DNA of 64,000 bases from Durusdinium trenchii (GCA_963970005.1 CAXAMN010021585.1:283313-347312); one strand, 5' to 3'; counted from the stretch's first letter, positions 51,801 to 52,964 are shown. Notes: generated by a model not told the origin, from the letters alone. Numbers and translations: made by a program.

Positions 51801-52390
51801 TTCATGTACTGCTGAGGGGCCCCAGGTCGACCATGTTCGTTGGTTTGAGACGTAGACCACCAAAAACGCACCGGGGAGGTACGTAGACCTCTTGGGATGG
51901 TGAGACTGATGGGACATCTGAAACGCTCGTCGACTCCTGATTGATGTTTCTCATTGTTTCGTTGTGTTAGCACTCCAGTTGACTCAATCTGGGACACCAT
52001 TTAGATGTTGGGATTGTCTCCCATGTTGATTCACATCACGTCAGGCTGCATCATAAGATGCTGGTACCCCAACCAACAAACATGTTTACCAATCTTGCTA
52101 TTATGTTGCTTGAGCAACAGCACCTTTGCGTGTGCGATTTACGAGCACCAAACGTTTTGCAGGTAGTCGACCTAATGAACTGGTTGATACCGGTTGCCTT
52201 AAACCCTCCCACCTTGCTAAAGCCCAAGGAAGCAAGAAACTCCATCCACCAAATCATGTTGTCTGCTTAAACGCCTTTAGTAAAGGGTGTGTATCACCTC
52301 ATCAGCCTGGTCCATTTGCGGTCCGGCCCATTTTGGTCGCTTCCAGGGTCTTCAAGAGACGGAGAAAGAGGCGCTGGACAAGCTCACCAG
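12807..52390 (+). CDS. Glutamyl-tRNA reductase, split into at least 14 small exons
   Basis: Glutamyl-tRNA reductase (HemA/GTR family) uses NADPH to reduce glutamyl-tRNA to glutamate-1-semialdehyde, the committed step of the C5 route to chlorophyll and haem, in the plastid. Exons in order spell the family from the junction before the NADPH domain to the C-terminal dimerisation helices: RSRTKIGK, GSVSVSSAAVEL, IIGAGKMSR (Rossmann Gly motif), LFSKHPDIK, VTLVNRS, RRSDVTFTATGSK, PIIYGKDL, LVDISVPLNV, SYSVDDLKK, DANAKKRQNEV, LITEEVQKF, EFGAVP, AENIRRSEY, TEKEALDKLT. Reading phase is kept at most junctions. Ten of 13 resolved donors are GC, three GT; acceptors are AG, usually before G. The N-terminal catalytic domain with the STCNR cysteine, a small exon between 33411 and 35510, one near 51 kb and the final exon were not found. 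Transit peptide not seen. Confidence 0.9.
12885..12950 (+). repeat. CTACGAACGGA repeat, three units
   Basis: CTACGAACGGA is found three times close to the start of the long reductase intron, with GGGCATCGCTACGAACGGA between the first two. The same unit appears inverted at about 37965-38012 next to another reductase exon. I recall this unit as a dispersed repeat in Symbiodiniaceae. Confidence 0.7.
13393..13705 (+). other. Array of hairpins in the leader of the retroelement
   Basis: Consecutive imperfect inverted repeats precede the Gag-like start. The first runs from CCTGACCTCTCCCACC to GGTGGTGAGGGGTCAGG. The second runs from CTTGGC..AGCCTCAGCACACC to GGTGTGAGAGGCTGAGG..GCCAAG. The third runs from GCCTCTGG..GGCTCCC to GGGAGTGG..CCAGAGGC. 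The three loops share CTYGTGG. Two smaller stems follow (GGACCC/GGGTCC and CGGGC/GCCCG). The array suggests a folded RNA leader for packaging, translation or priming, or part of the terminal repeat system of the element. Confidence 0.7.
13745..15124 (+). CDS. Gag-like protein of the retroelement, N-terminal frame
   Basis: The 459-codon frame opens MENQKLRFFKKGGTLEDW right after the hairpin leader. Residues 1-160 contain a compact basic and aromatic region with a Cys cluster (HLCSCDRKKCKIKL). Residues 190-310 are highly charged with an RS-rich tract (SRGRSRSRKRRRGRKKR). Residues 325-450 contain HPPPAIGVRSHRELITLG and LMQRLKALETSLVESNW, then ELIPPQAASLTSESERRRA. I recall the last block as the recurrent Gag-like domain of dinoflagellate retroelements. 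The frame ends at TAG in 15122-15124, while the -1 frame stays open across the last 450 bases and carries on. Role by position: RNA binding and particle formation. Confidence 0.7.
   Translation: MENQKLRFFKKGGTLEDWNEVLQSGLLPHQMSWVDAKEHDDILSYAESVLGKGMVMEYECHDWNGRAQGKACLRVEDWSEVGRGFLVGDHLVASDGYYEWYGQHYLMRGKGLYHLCSCDRKKCKIKLARGDGRELVHISRWRLVNPLMMYDMEYSKKRALEGIVSFIDAWSPRVPEPAGGPAAKGKVETFEDPTGIDKALEKAKKAVTENLEPEEKKEESRGERERGPRGSVGALLEKRAAERREQQLKKEEEKAKKESRGRSRSRKRRRGRKKRRASSSERRSGSGGSRSSESSRGFRQPFTRGEDELWRLSKRNPGQLLKSGMKELSRYLASRAESGGGDESWSSYKMMAYINQVVLVQHPPPAIGVRSHRELITLGTAIDMLIMGELAELGDLLMQRLKALETSLVESNWMSARHQELIPPQAASLTSESERRRAAKQEAASLKLKELMNKNRGNK
15100..16134 (+). CDS. Gag-like protein of the retroelement, continuation in the -1 frame
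   Basis: The frame that is open from 14671 becomes the likely coding frame after about 15100. It has a polar basic linker (RRVHFDDQPREI, RRSAWQKAVWPKKERGWKK), an acidic part, then RKAFRHARRAGLLIWHCLAV (the His- and Arg-rich block typical of these elements), QARALDRIWEMVKAFVDD and GEIVEKGQRLTLDQVLPGLPPAGY. It runs to KEKLL at 16134, where the insert begins. The joining codon CTA at 16132-16134 is in the same frame as CTA at 28201-28203 in the RT frame, so Gag and Pol were one continuous frame before the insertion. The -1 step at 15.1 kb may be programmed frameshifting or decay. Confidence 0.65.
16131..16134. repeat. CCTA at the left edge of the 12 kb insert
   Basis: The retroelement reading frame is interrupted directly after CCTA. 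The same four bases precede the resumed frame at 28200-28203. Removing 16135-28199 plus one copy restores a continuous frame, so CCTA is a candidate 4-base target duplication. Confidence 0.6.
16618..17094 (+). CDS. Insert gene, first exon(s): proline-rich start and unknown domain
   Basis: The frame opens MDPAPPPEQGPPSAPNVW after a TTTCAACC context and continues WSDPRLAKGTLAKLWENE, PYLTRWVTNPKTKNVAIG and VTALEKLAEWYCPVQPIAKC. The sequence stays protein-like to about GWLK (16945). After that the frame looks intronic, and a related frame (about 17045-17095) may continue the protein. No known domain was recognised. The Met is the first one after an upstream stop-rich stretch, and it sits close to the left edge of the insert, which fits the start of the element's own gene. 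Confidence 0.45.
   Translation: MDPAPPPEQGPPSAPNVWSDPRLAKGTLAKLWENESSLRARMMDQDFPYLTRWVTNPKTKNVAIGIPSVKAMGLNVTALEKLAEWYCPVQPIAKCVNINVMRREVGWLKHSCSQDVVIQTEPIHHHVSTKHPPFRWHSSGSLPARPKTKWPVTWMQAE
17221..17599 (+). CDS. Insert gene, acidic exon
   Basis: The frame reads KTVIKDPNLENFFAILERHW, then an acidic run (DDACDSDPDDEDTDP), a Pro/Ser/Ala linker and EELRACIRARAEALRSL. Exon ends are not fixed. The acidic linker followed by an Arg/Glu helix suggests a flexible connector in a long multidomain protein. No domain was recognised. Confidence 0.4.
17880..19262 (+). CDS. Insert gene, long Lys-rich low-complexity exon
   Basis: This 460-codon frame contains an Asp/Glu/Lys-rich half with repeated KPEETV units, an RGRGRGRGRRQK tract like an AT-hook, a (GAT)n-encoded Asp run near 18735, and five to six repeats of KAKAKGQP between about 18840 and 18985. 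It ends with a folded-looking part, TFAGRYPPSNEAALGRFNAL and EPLVKSGSRVEV. The basic repeats would bind nucleic acid and are typical of dinoflagellate nuclear proteins. The minus-strand open frames over this region are mirror images of the low-complexity sequence and not genes. The downstream hairpin at 19270 probably lies in the next intron. Confidence 0.5.
   Translation: MDMVDTVPMDTQDMTAAESVVENANAAKSCEAVPMEPKDTYIPAAPVEETSSQLLKAGPLKTQDVLEAHAEENEKEKLLKARTLILGESPSGKGFGLSGGPPAGDAGPASGEVAQHAGQKEETVDGFGGEEQFEPPRVSDSEQAQGGEKESKNLEKGKIEKGEHKDPEKPEETVVIEEKVKNKELEHKGPEKPEETVPSGSAASKRSEELKNEDGSDSSGGGPALPTVTRLDQQAFKKMKTNVQKMNKEEPAESKRGRGRGRGRGRRQKEDEDEPLPAQKKARTDDDDDDDEARRDLTTTFEALAEEEQGKEAKTKKTRQPKAKAKGKAKPKAKGQPKAKAKGQPKAKAKGQAKAKAKGQAKSKAKGQPVEKPKRAIFNTPARKSKTPSEETPDPAHQEDAAKRAKGPKKKNADKATFAGRYPPSNEAALGRFNALCSAYRTAIEPLVKSGSRVEVHWFL
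19270..19356. repeat. Near-perfect hairpin, 41- and 40-base arms with a 6-base loop
   Basis: The left arm, CAAGAGAGGTCAAGAG to CAGACGGTAA, pairs with the right arm, TTACCGTCTG to CTCTTGACCTCTCTTG, with only a few mismatches around the middle (GACACAAAACTG against CTATAGTTTTGCATC); the loop is GGACCC. A further copy of GACCTCTCTTGGT lies at about 19417-19429. It sits just after a coding exon, so it may be a MITE, or an intron fold that brings splice sites together. Confidence 0.85.
19530..19699 (+). CDS. Insert gene, small exon
   Basis: The frame reads LQLLWWNFTCKQLQ and DGSDHDYADIARAQVKPFLQ, ending LARDYLRDQ before a stop at 19697. Its composition is protein-like and unlike the flanks. No domain was recognised. 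It lies between the Lys-rich exon and the methyltransferase-like exons in the same orientation. Confidence 0.35.
20421..20813 (+). CDS. Insert gene, methyltransferase-like motif I exon
   Basis: Residues 49-80 of this frame read QIIEFFCGRGRFSTLAALAG and then FRVASFGINIGK. This is the glycine-rich SAM-binding loop seen in C5-methyltransferase-like proteins (FFxGxGxxSxxxxxAGF), followed by the acidic or polar end of beta strand 2. Only about 20540-20690 is likely exon; the frame on either side is less protein-like. Catalytic-motif and ENP exons follow in the same order as in methyltransferases. Confidence 0.55.
   Translation: MMRNDEELFRTAFQTPRHQSPVACSTKDLIWLILLVSWLPLKAISKPWQIIEFFCGRGRFSTLAALAGFRVASFGINIGKTHRPKKRSQRRKHFDKRQTMDMNGEIGFSCLVFELLLVSVDCFLFGSFSL
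20858..21106 (+). CDS. Insert gene, exon with CSPWVAVNRGTS in the motif IV position
   Basis: The frame reads ALCLQASFGLVMVLGTVCSP and continues WVAVNRGTSQRCLLVPQG, then ANRRGNKMVCR. VCSPWVAVNRGTS lies where C5-methyltransferases have G-P-P-C, with a Cys preserved but Pro-Pro lost. I recall the CSxWVxxNRGTS and RxGNKMVxR pairs as conserved together in a large Symbiodinium protein family. The substrate is unknown, and the divergence makes DNA cytosine methylation unproven. Confidence 0.6.
   Translation, partial: RLCIALCLQASFGLVMVLGTVCSPWVAVNRGTSQRCLLVPQGCTTKTANRRGNKMVCRSGVGKNMETLVLRWFVQIQDSPDF
21075..21260 (+). CDS. Insert gene, exon with LENPRSSL (motif VI-like)
   Basis: The frame contains LLLLVCMAMEGHFILENPRS and continues SLMFLYMMDVFKTV. 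The hydrophobic strand ending in LENPxSSL occupies the position of motif VI (ENV) of the methyltransferase fold. The exon probably starts near 21118 and ends near 21258. Confidence 0.55.
   Translation: MFRFKILQIFEARRTSLLLLVCMAMEGHFILENPRSSLMFLYMMDVFKTVAELGRKVAQIE
21334..21700 (+). CDS. Insert gene, exon with DFWMRIFASKTPKPT and YVDSKGRTRYQG
   Basis: After an AG acceptor at about 21333 the frame reads VCRVDFWMRIFASKTPKPTS, a basic segment, then KYVDSKGRTRYQGLPELKTT. These two blocks follow the LENP motif at the spacing I remember for this protein family, and would form the C-terminal part of the methyltransferase-like domain (target-recognition side). No catalytic residues can be assigned. 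Confidence 0.5.
21909..22124 (+). CDS. Insert gene, small exon of unknown function
   Basis: The frame reads MDTPIPELLRQRPSTSLEDA, then ELETVLMYVRGCKGLRMPRE and FREIFPTHLK. The initial Met is probably internal to the gene. Coding potential looks real up to about 22055. No domain was recognised. Confidence 0.4.
   Translation: MDTPIPELLRQRPSTSLEDAELETVLMYVRGCKGLRMPREFREIFPTHLKVGPSLQNRVVLALGEDDDLFS
22171..22234 (+). repeat. 21-base tandem repeat, three units
   Basis: AACGGCGACATTTGCCGACCC is repeated three times without a mismatch. The period allows an open frame, but the flanks are not protein-like, so it is probably intronic. Each unit is partly self-complementary (GGCGA..TTTGCC). Confidence 0.9.
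22680..23519 (+). CDS. Insert gene, Pro/Thr/Glu-rich exon leading into a folded part
   Basis: The frame from 22641 is rich in Pro, Thr, Val and Glu (TPVRAQITQG, LPTPTVLESTPEPMVIE). It includes two exact copies of PETLPGEPV from the 39-base repeat at 23053, and ends with a basic folded-looking part: VKQRAKRIFTPRADGSLKVS, then QQIFDEWKGKGPRRRNLEMI. The last block recurs in the protein family as I remember it. It is probably a disordered linker plus the start of the next module. Confidence 0.5.
   Translation, partial: YLCSFDDSTQVGFLGVDPATEALEQFLAKDTGGVMPRPVTTPVRAQITQGPAHEASPSIASAGRTADPVTPHEPAIPVDTVSPSKAIIHPELTSPHVVATQEEDLPTPTVLESTPEPMVIELDSQPETLPGEPVSHKEPETLPGEPVFHKDSIEPTQVLSPGTAPAVPASSQGISNEQHATASPSNGDVFDLIPALNDTNAPKPHVGQHDISPEAVKQRAKRIFTPRADGSLKVSQQIFDEWKGKGPRRRNLEMIFKQCGYDPEPSLSFKNFFGGGQLY
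23053..23130 (+). repeat. 39-base in-frame duplication
   Basis: AACCGGAGACGCTGCCAGGT begins two consecutive 39-base units that differ at one or two positions. The period is 13 codons, so the duplication keeps the frame (PETLPGEPVSHKE and PETLPGEPVFHKD). Confidence 0.85.
23565..25527 (+). CDS. Insert gene, chain of small exons in the middle region
   Basis: Short protein-like stretches separated by AT-richer introns lie in series: FVSEVEVLRSEMESTELTVE with EFATEADMIEWGFSERF (23570-23700); RQRIEAIKKHCRTQP (23810-23855); RKDIYQNITLYYVERSYKAS (23990-24050); ARMDVQGGLQDLELKPGCVL (24220-24275); EEEITKSDDENQENGAKLRK with KLGIPEMDPDALPSSCLPKY (24384-24500); and a Lys/Ala-rich tract (GKAKAKAKAKAKAGDD) with a stop at 25525. 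Exon borders could not be fixed for each. The Lys-rich tract before the C-terminal module mirrors the one at 18.9 kb. Functions unknown. Confidence 0.4.
25890..27863 (+). CDS. Insert gene, large C-terminal module; candidate transposase-like
   Basis: A single 594-codon frame (26079-27863) is intact, with short possible exons before it (25890-26070). Recognisable blocks are FWNHYREIHPTHVLF (82-96), GLAFYGDEGRGLKRG (111-125), CCHQCMAG (274-281), ERILRRDVFHNAKQGTFRDY (326-345), and EQNEDTVGRLSRLSRRVS near residue 545. I recall the GDEGRG and DxFHxxKxG blocks as strongly conserved across hundreds of Symbiodinium paralogues. An acidic residue after a beta strand, a later Asp before Phe-His and a C-terminal Glu would suit an RNase H-fold DDE nuclease, but this is inference only. 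It is the longest uninterrupted frame in the insert and ends 340 bases before its right edge. Confidence 0.55.
28060..29754 (+). CDS. Retroelement reverse transcriptase and N-terminal half of the DNMT
   Basis: Only residues from 48 on (LEVAGLLPEEELP, from 28201) belong to the retroelement; the first 47 codons read into the insert. RT motifs: RLIMDFRGTN (124-133), motif A MSADDLVSAFYLFALP (165-180), motif B AVLPMGWASAV (211-221), motif C LYLDD (267-271). All catalytic Asp residues are present. VVTASDASETGGGSVYG (428-444) looks like the first strand pair and catalytic Asp of RNase H. It is followed at 478-498 by VLVFDFFAGIGGLSRALELA, motif I of a C5 methyltransferase, then DHLVVIEKD (motif II) and a DVITDIT strand. 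The frame ends at TGA after GGGSP, where a one-base loss disrupts the catalytic PC motif. RT sits before DNMT in the same polyprotein. Confidence 0.85.
   Translation: MNAYSFQKPEATSVTSTVNDVFFQQRHFLQPTMEISVVSANDENYAYLEVAGLLPEEELPLEMPRPQIHASREEWEKIAGEMYRRGLVKTVAAPVLVRGRYLVNGSFGVAKPGKYLDDERPVLRLIMDFRGTNAATRVLEGDVRSLTGAPALQHVVLPAGKVVRMSADDLVSAFYLFALPPGWPEMMTFAEKVSWRSLGVEREGETYIGAAVLPMGWASAVGVLQHAHRRLALRSPLQGGGGLLGKCEIRRDSVFPNLEEEDKLWSLYLDDTSLYEIMEARVAEDLEGKSSEEQEALRRAYAHWGVPYSKEKSLQRARRAEKLGAVVDGDRGTLQGSMKRALDSLSLSFWLLRQEKVPRKGLQVFLGREVHTLQFRRPLFGVFDYLWKDISDGEVLIELGAKSVEEILMAGCSQPLRVTDLRAKLHEVVTASDASETGGGSVYGSKLTSRGLREMCALEEEEDDVGGEGINLDEPQSVLVFDFFAGIGGLSRALELAGQKVDHLVVIEKDPECRRLNKARWPGCDVITDITKVTKAEVEKYMRSVPGLTGVIAGGGSPAKVYQS
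28200..28203. repeat. CCTA at the right edge of the 12 kb insert
   Basis: Partner of the CCTA at 16131-16134. The CTA codon here (28201) has the same phase as the CTA before the insert, giving KEKLL joined to EVAGLLPEEE. Confidence 0.6.
29751..31208 (+). CDS. Retroelement DNMT C-terminal half and RNase H remainder
   Basis: The frame follows the lesion and continues the methyltransferase: LNVDRIHLQDPRSQLFYKYV (2-20) after motif IV, MVENVVGDDADIREM (40-54) as motif VI with the DNMT3-type ENVV, RRPRLYWCNV (74-83) as motif VIII, ATERERLMGYPTGYT (194-208) as motif IX, and AIGNSFHAVVVACLMD (232-247) as motif X. It then returns to RNase H: WVWKTAQSYKW (375-385), HINLLELRAIL (390-400) with the catalytic Glu, LHLSDSQICLAV (418-429) with the second Asp, and SRLNPADGPSR (465-475) at the end. 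The DNMT is thus flanked on both sides by RNase H pieces. DNMT-bearing retrotransposons are known from Symbiodinium (de Mendoza and colleagues, 2018). The ENVV and RYFWGN-like pattern favours the DNMT3 branch. Confidence 0.85.
   Translation: MNVDRIHLQDPRSQLFYKYVEILGWIEDLAREMKVWSVLMVENVVGDDADIREMSQQLGCRPVHVCSGCLSCVRRPRLYWCNVALDDHASFQLNHHEPYDVIEFNEELEPLGSVCDEQWFWPAAEVNKNLRLPTFTRAIPRRNPPKEPAGLQSCDRSTLDRWKEDRMKFPPYTYRPEFLFHHAAGEEVKRVASATERERLMGYPTGYTLALFRKEADTEEEKTKQSVAREAAIGNSFHAVVVACLMDLWLWKKQARTDPKGASAIVKRWHEEMAVRSFNDIGEKDDATTHVSESERDKEEEEAQAQMARNPKREQWLRLAGHSFGKDGGARLLNVRLIHQYLRRMEFRGSDVRLDLQVVYRPDAVTRTTVDPGRWVWKTAQSYKWHQDEHINLLELRAILRSLEWRARSASFHSCRFLHLSDSQICLAVLTKGRSSSRKISRILRKISALCVALNLFPLWAWIASRLNPADGPSRRFEKDAKKGD
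31162..32078 (+). pseudogene. Tyrosine recombinase of the retroelement, frameshifted and internally deleted
   Basis: Tyrosine recombinases of DIRS/Ngaro elements insert the circular DNA copy. Three frames carry the parts. The first (31162 to about 31530) has the N-terminal core-binding region (LSEQRVSLATAERYADALHG, MANYVMAAVQYRRP). The second (31538-31846) has LAQLTMVAFCGLLRTGEMF with the first catalytic Arg and VVLPRKEGQSAILFL. The third (31776-32078) has LPYSLRRGGATAAYV with the second Arg (Tyr in place of the usual His three residues before), then GRWQHIATARLYLDQ with Trp and the Tyr nucleophile. About 20-30 residues between ACLRALC and FNYLPYS are missing compared with the usual spacing. 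Not functional as it stands. Confidence 0.85.
32066..32169. repeat. 47-base duplication around an N gap (assembly join)
   Basis: The 47 bases beginning AAGGAGGACTTGATCGGGTA end at the N run and start again right after it. The most likely cause is two contigs with overlapping ends joined by an arbitrary run of about ten N. True length here is probably shorter than shown. The gap falls just past the end of the tyrosine recombinase. Confidence 0.8.
32170..33364. other. End of the retroelement and rest of the long reductase intron
   Basis: A hairpin (CTTGACC..GGTCAAG at about 32177-32212) may be part of the retroelement 3' end. A (TA)n tract at about 32236-32253 follows. From 32260 to 33300 no gene was recognised. 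The intron ends with GAGCAG before the exon at 33365. Confidence 0.5.
33365..33410 (+). CDS. Reductase exon: GSVSVSSAAVELMMS
   Basis: After GAGCAG the exon reads SVSVSSAAVELMMS; with the phase-1 G of the preceding exon it gives GSVSVSSAAVEL, the signature (GAVSVSSAAVEL) of glutamyl-tRNA reductase. It ends TCCAG before a GC donor, in phase 2. The next located exon starts in phase 0, so one small exon between them was missed. Confidence 0.9.
33420..33459 (+). repeat. 10-base tandem repeat, four units
   Basis: AGAGGGGCGA is repeated three times, followed by a variant AGAGGGGGCT, ten bases after the preceding exon. It lies at the very start of an intron. Confidence 0.9.
33460..35510. other. Reductase intron sequence
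   Basis: No second gene was recognised. One reductase exon of 1+3n bases should be hidden here. Open frames at 34857-35285 have no family match. AT-rich simple sequence lies at about 35335-35380 and an A-run at 35460-35471 just before the acceptor. Confidence 0.5.
35511..35542 (+). CDS. Reductase exon: VCIIGAGKMSR (NADPH-binding loop)
   Basis: This 32-base exon follows GGCACCAG and ends TCCAG before a GC donor. VCIIGAGKMS is the Rossmann glycine motif of the NADPH domain (VLVIGAGKMSRLL in plants and algae). Its phase joins exactly to the exon at 37197 to read GAGKMSRLLLLALF. Confidence 0.88.
35543..37196. other. Reductase intron sequence
   Basis: Nothing else was recognised. The open frame at 36069-36542 (about 157 codons) contains repeated CTTGCAC/GCGACCCTCC units and no domain. 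AT-rich stretches lie at 35800-35875 and 36965-36990. Confidence 0.45.
37197..37239 (+). CDS. Reductase exon: LLLLALFSKHPDIK
   Basis: The exon follows GCGAG and reads LLLLALFSKHPDIK after completing the Arg codon of the previous exon. It matches the helix after the GAGKM loop (LLVxHLxxxG). It ends AAG before GTGCAG, one of three GT donors in this gene. Confidence 0.85.
37965..38012 (-). repeat. CTACGAACGGA repeat, inverted copy
   Basis: Two units of TTCCGTTCGTAGCG appear in opposite orientation to the copy at 12885, again beside a reductase exon. The flanks share GGCATCGCTACGAACGGAAC when read on the minus strand. Confidence 0.75.
38036..38212 (+). CDS. Reductase exon: VDLEVTLVNRSVEKAQEV
   Basis: Family similarity begins at 38116 with VDLEVTLVNRSVEKAQEVLD and runs to REKDMN; the VTLVNRSxEKA strand-turn-helix is the second half of the NADPH-binding domain. 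The exon ends AACG before GTGAGA, in phase 1, which fits the exon at 42080. The start is uncertain. The nearest AG is at 38034-38035, which would add a Ser/Pro-rich stretch (ASGGSASASIPDGPP) and does not phase with the exon at 37197 as drawn; a non-AG acceptor just before 38116 would phase. Strong protein signal either way. Confidence 0.82.
39039..39348. repeat. Minisatellite A, units of about 72-75 bases, 4-5 copies
   Basis: Each unit contains CAACCCTCTGCGGAGATCGT, GCGTGTCG and GCGCGAAATGCAGG, then GAGAGTGCGATTTG. The fourth unit lacks the GCGGAGATCGTGCGT part. The last copy runs directly from GATCGTGCGTGTC into the first unit of minisatellite B. Confidence 0.9.
39349..39975. repeat. Minisatellite B, units of about 60 bases, 11 copies
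   Basis: Units share GGCGACTTTGTAGTACAACT, then TAGTACGCGGAG. Two alternating subtypes are visible: one with GCAATCTGTGGAGCTGGAAG followed by CTGAGAA, the other with TATCTGGGGAGCTGGAAGAT followed by GAGAA. One unit carries a 4-base CCGG insertion (about 39577). The last unit is shortened. Confidence 0.92.
40313..40592. repeat. Pyrimidine-rich direct duplication, period about 148
   Basis: TTACATCTTCRCACGCTCAC followed by ATCYRCAGATCTACCTCTCC appears at 40313 and 40461, and CTCCTTCACATC plus a TTTCT run appears at about 40399 and 40548. The plus strand is almost entirely C, T and A, so long open frames here are compositional. Confidence 0.8.
41501..41594. repeat. Inverted repeat, arms of about 31 bases
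   Basis: GGTTTCAGAATAGATGGCAC continues AACCCCCAAGA and pairs with TCTTGGGGGGTTGTGCCACC continuing TGCTCTGAAACC, with a spacer of about 31 bases. The size and symmetry suit a MITE or a hairpin element inside the intron. Confidence 0.85.
42080..42225 (+). CDS. Reductase exon: DEMFDVMRRSDVTFTATGSK
   Basis: After CTGTTTCAG the exon has a Pro/Ser/Arg-rich part (STSPLPVSKRPPARPITTSS) and then DEMFDVMRRSDVTFTATGSK, which matches the family block DVVFTATGSxxPI of the NADPH domain. Its start phase fits the phase-1 end of the exon at 38212. It ends AGCAAG before a GC donor, in phase 0, and joins to VPIIYGKDL. The Pro-rich insertion has no counterpart in plant enzymes and may be a lineage-specific loop or mis-drawn. 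Confidence 0.85.
42226..43326. other. Reductase intron; one unassigned exon-like island
   Basis: At about 43016-43140 a GC-rich stretch reads HESFGPVKGEVRPPWKLSFQ and continues NRFKAMPTRPPVF. It looks coding but does not belong to the reductase family at this point. It may be a repeat or an exon of another gene. The rest holds no recognised feature. Confidence 0.4.
43327..43395 (+). CDS. Reductase exon: VPIIYGKDLQNLERNHMSGG
   Basis: The exon follows TCGCCAG and reads VPIIYGKDLQNLERNHMSGG then PIR, matching the TPLxxKExLxxL helix after the ATGS loop. It ends CGA before GTGGTG, phase 0, which suits the exon at 43860. Confidence 0.82.
43860..43970 (+). CDS. Reductase exon: LVDISVPLNVAADCAE
   Basis: From CTTTTCAG the frame reads VNNIPWPIAIASPPRGAKLP then RLVDISVPLNVAADCAE. 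LVDISVPxNV is a strong signature of the family (FVDISVPRNVG in plants). It ends GCCGAG before a GC donor. An alternative acceptor, CCAAG at 43911-43913, keeps the same frame and would remove the first 18 residues. Confidence 0.88.
43971..46785. other. Reductase intron with a fold-back element
   Basis: Contains the fold-back repeats at 44470-44830. Open frames at 45179-45559 and 45872-46372 have no recognisable domain. No RNA gene was seen. Confidence 0.45.
44470..44830. repeat. Fold-back element: three direct units and inverted units
   Basis: On the left, AGCCTTCCGANNGCAAATC followed by RCAATGNCAGNGATGAAAT and AGGCSCAA recurs about every 60-70 bases at 44496, 44560 and 44608. On the right, TTGGGCCTATTTCATCTCTC followed by ACATTGTGACTTG and GGAAGGCTTGGGCCTATTTT (about 44765-44823) is the inverted counterpart. 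A further partial unit with CTACCATTAGGAATTG appears twice (44728 and 44838). The whole could fold into a long stem. Confidence 0.8.
46790..47250 (+). pseudogene. Remnant of an IS630/Tc1/mariner-like transposase
   Basis: One frame reads WVMRWRKRWSVRRGRLRVRD then CVDPADLR before a stop (about 46794-46880), an Arg/Trp-rich helix-turn-helix part. After broken frames, 47118-47210 reads DRKLLWLNFDETSVAYAPQC, where LNFDETSV matches the first catalytic Asp motif (LNLDETSV) of related DDE transposases that are common in dinoflagellates. The second and third acidic residues were not found. Many stops and shifts make it a fossil. It lies inside a reductase intron in sense orientation. Confidence 0.55.
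47251..47933. other. Reductase intron sequence
   Basis: May contain further remains of the transposase up to about 47640, but no motif could be assigned. Nothing else was recognised. Confidence 0.4.
47934..47975 (+). CDS. Reductase exon: VDRVSSYSVDDLKK
   Basis: This 42-base exon lies between GTGCAG and a GC donor. VDRVSSYSVDDLKK matches the VxxYNVDDLKEVV block that follows the ISVPxNV strand, and it joins in phase 0 to VVDANAKKRQ at 48637. The frame upstream and downstream is intronic. Confidence 0.88.
48637..48681 (+). CDS. Reductase exon: VVDANAKKRQNEVVK
   Basis: The exon follows GGCTCAG, ends GTCAAG before a GC donor, and reads VVDANAKKRQNEVVK, the start of the long C-terminal helix (VVxANKxxRxxEVxxA). 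Phase 0 at both ends. Confidence 0.87.
49200..49247 (+). CDS. Reductase exon: ANKLITEEVQKFKCWQ
   Basis: The exon follows CGGAAAG, ends TGGCAG before a GC donor, and reads ANKLITEEVQKFKCWQ (family pattern AxxIIxEExxxFxxW). It is 48 bases with phase 0 at both ends. Confidence 0.87.
49248..50896. other. Reductase intron sequence
   Basis: Holds the N gap and a (CA)n tract at about 49739-49753. No gene was recognised. Confidence 0.5.
49679..49688. other. Run of ten N (assembly gap)
   Basis: A ten-base N run in a reductase intron, followed by a G-run. The flanks share no obvious overlap, so the true gap size is unknown. Confidence 0.95.
50897..50930 (+). CDS. Reductase exon: SWDEFGAVP
   Basis: From GTTTCAG at 50890-50896 the frame reads SWDEFGAVPE. 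EFGAVP suits the W..SLGAVP block that follows EExxxFxxW, and phase 0 fits the exon at 49247. The donor is not clear (a GA donor after CCG is possible). A small exon carrying the usual xIxxLQ should lie between here and 51673. Confidence 0.6.
51673..51729 (+). CDS. Reductase exon: AMAENIRRSEYAKMEHKLK
   Basis: The exon follows CTCCCAG, ends CTGAAG before a GC donor, and reads AMAENIRRSEYAKMEHKLK, matching the dimerisation helix (xxAExIRxxELxKxxxKL). 57 bases, phase 0 at both ends. Confidence 0.87.
52347..52390 (+). CDS. Reductase exon: GLQETEKEALDKLT
   Basis: The exon follows CTTCCAG, ends CACCAG before GCGTCC (GC donor, phase 2), and reads GLQETEKEALDKLT. It matches LSxxExEAVExLTRxIVNKLLHxP up to LT. 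The last conserved block, IVNKLLHxPM, was not found downstream in the window. Confidence 0.8.
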
Positions 52391-52964
52391 GCGTCCGGAC
52401 GGGACCTCTCACGACGGACGGCCGCGGAGCGGTGGTCTTTAACGGTTTTGGGACCGGATCCGGTCGAACACCGAAACGGCCGGCTGCAGCATCTGTTCGG
52501 CCGTTTCGGTGGTTGTTCGGCCGTGGGGGTCGACTGGGAGCCCCCGATGGGTTCTGCTTATTTGGTGTCGACCTCGCGCGGCCAATGGTGAACGACCGTC
52601 GGGTGAAAACATGGGTCACGAGCCCATGGCCAGGTCGACATAGGACAGGACCGATCGGACCGCAGATGCGAAACCATTTCGAGCTGGGCGACGTTGGATG
52701 AAACCGGTCTATATTTGGTCCATGCCGTAACGAGCACAAGTCGAGGGAGATCGATGTGCTCGTAGTTGTTCACCATCTTGACTCCAATCAGAGGGTTTGG
52801 ATTTCGGGGGAATGAGATGTTGGCATGTGGGCTGTTGTAATAACCCTGTGCTCAGCGGTTTAGTATTGGCATGCACCTTAGCACTACTAATGCATTCCTA
52901 CCCCAGAAAACGACAAGAGTAAAAAGAACGATAACAATTATTATACCTGCACATTCAGAACAAA

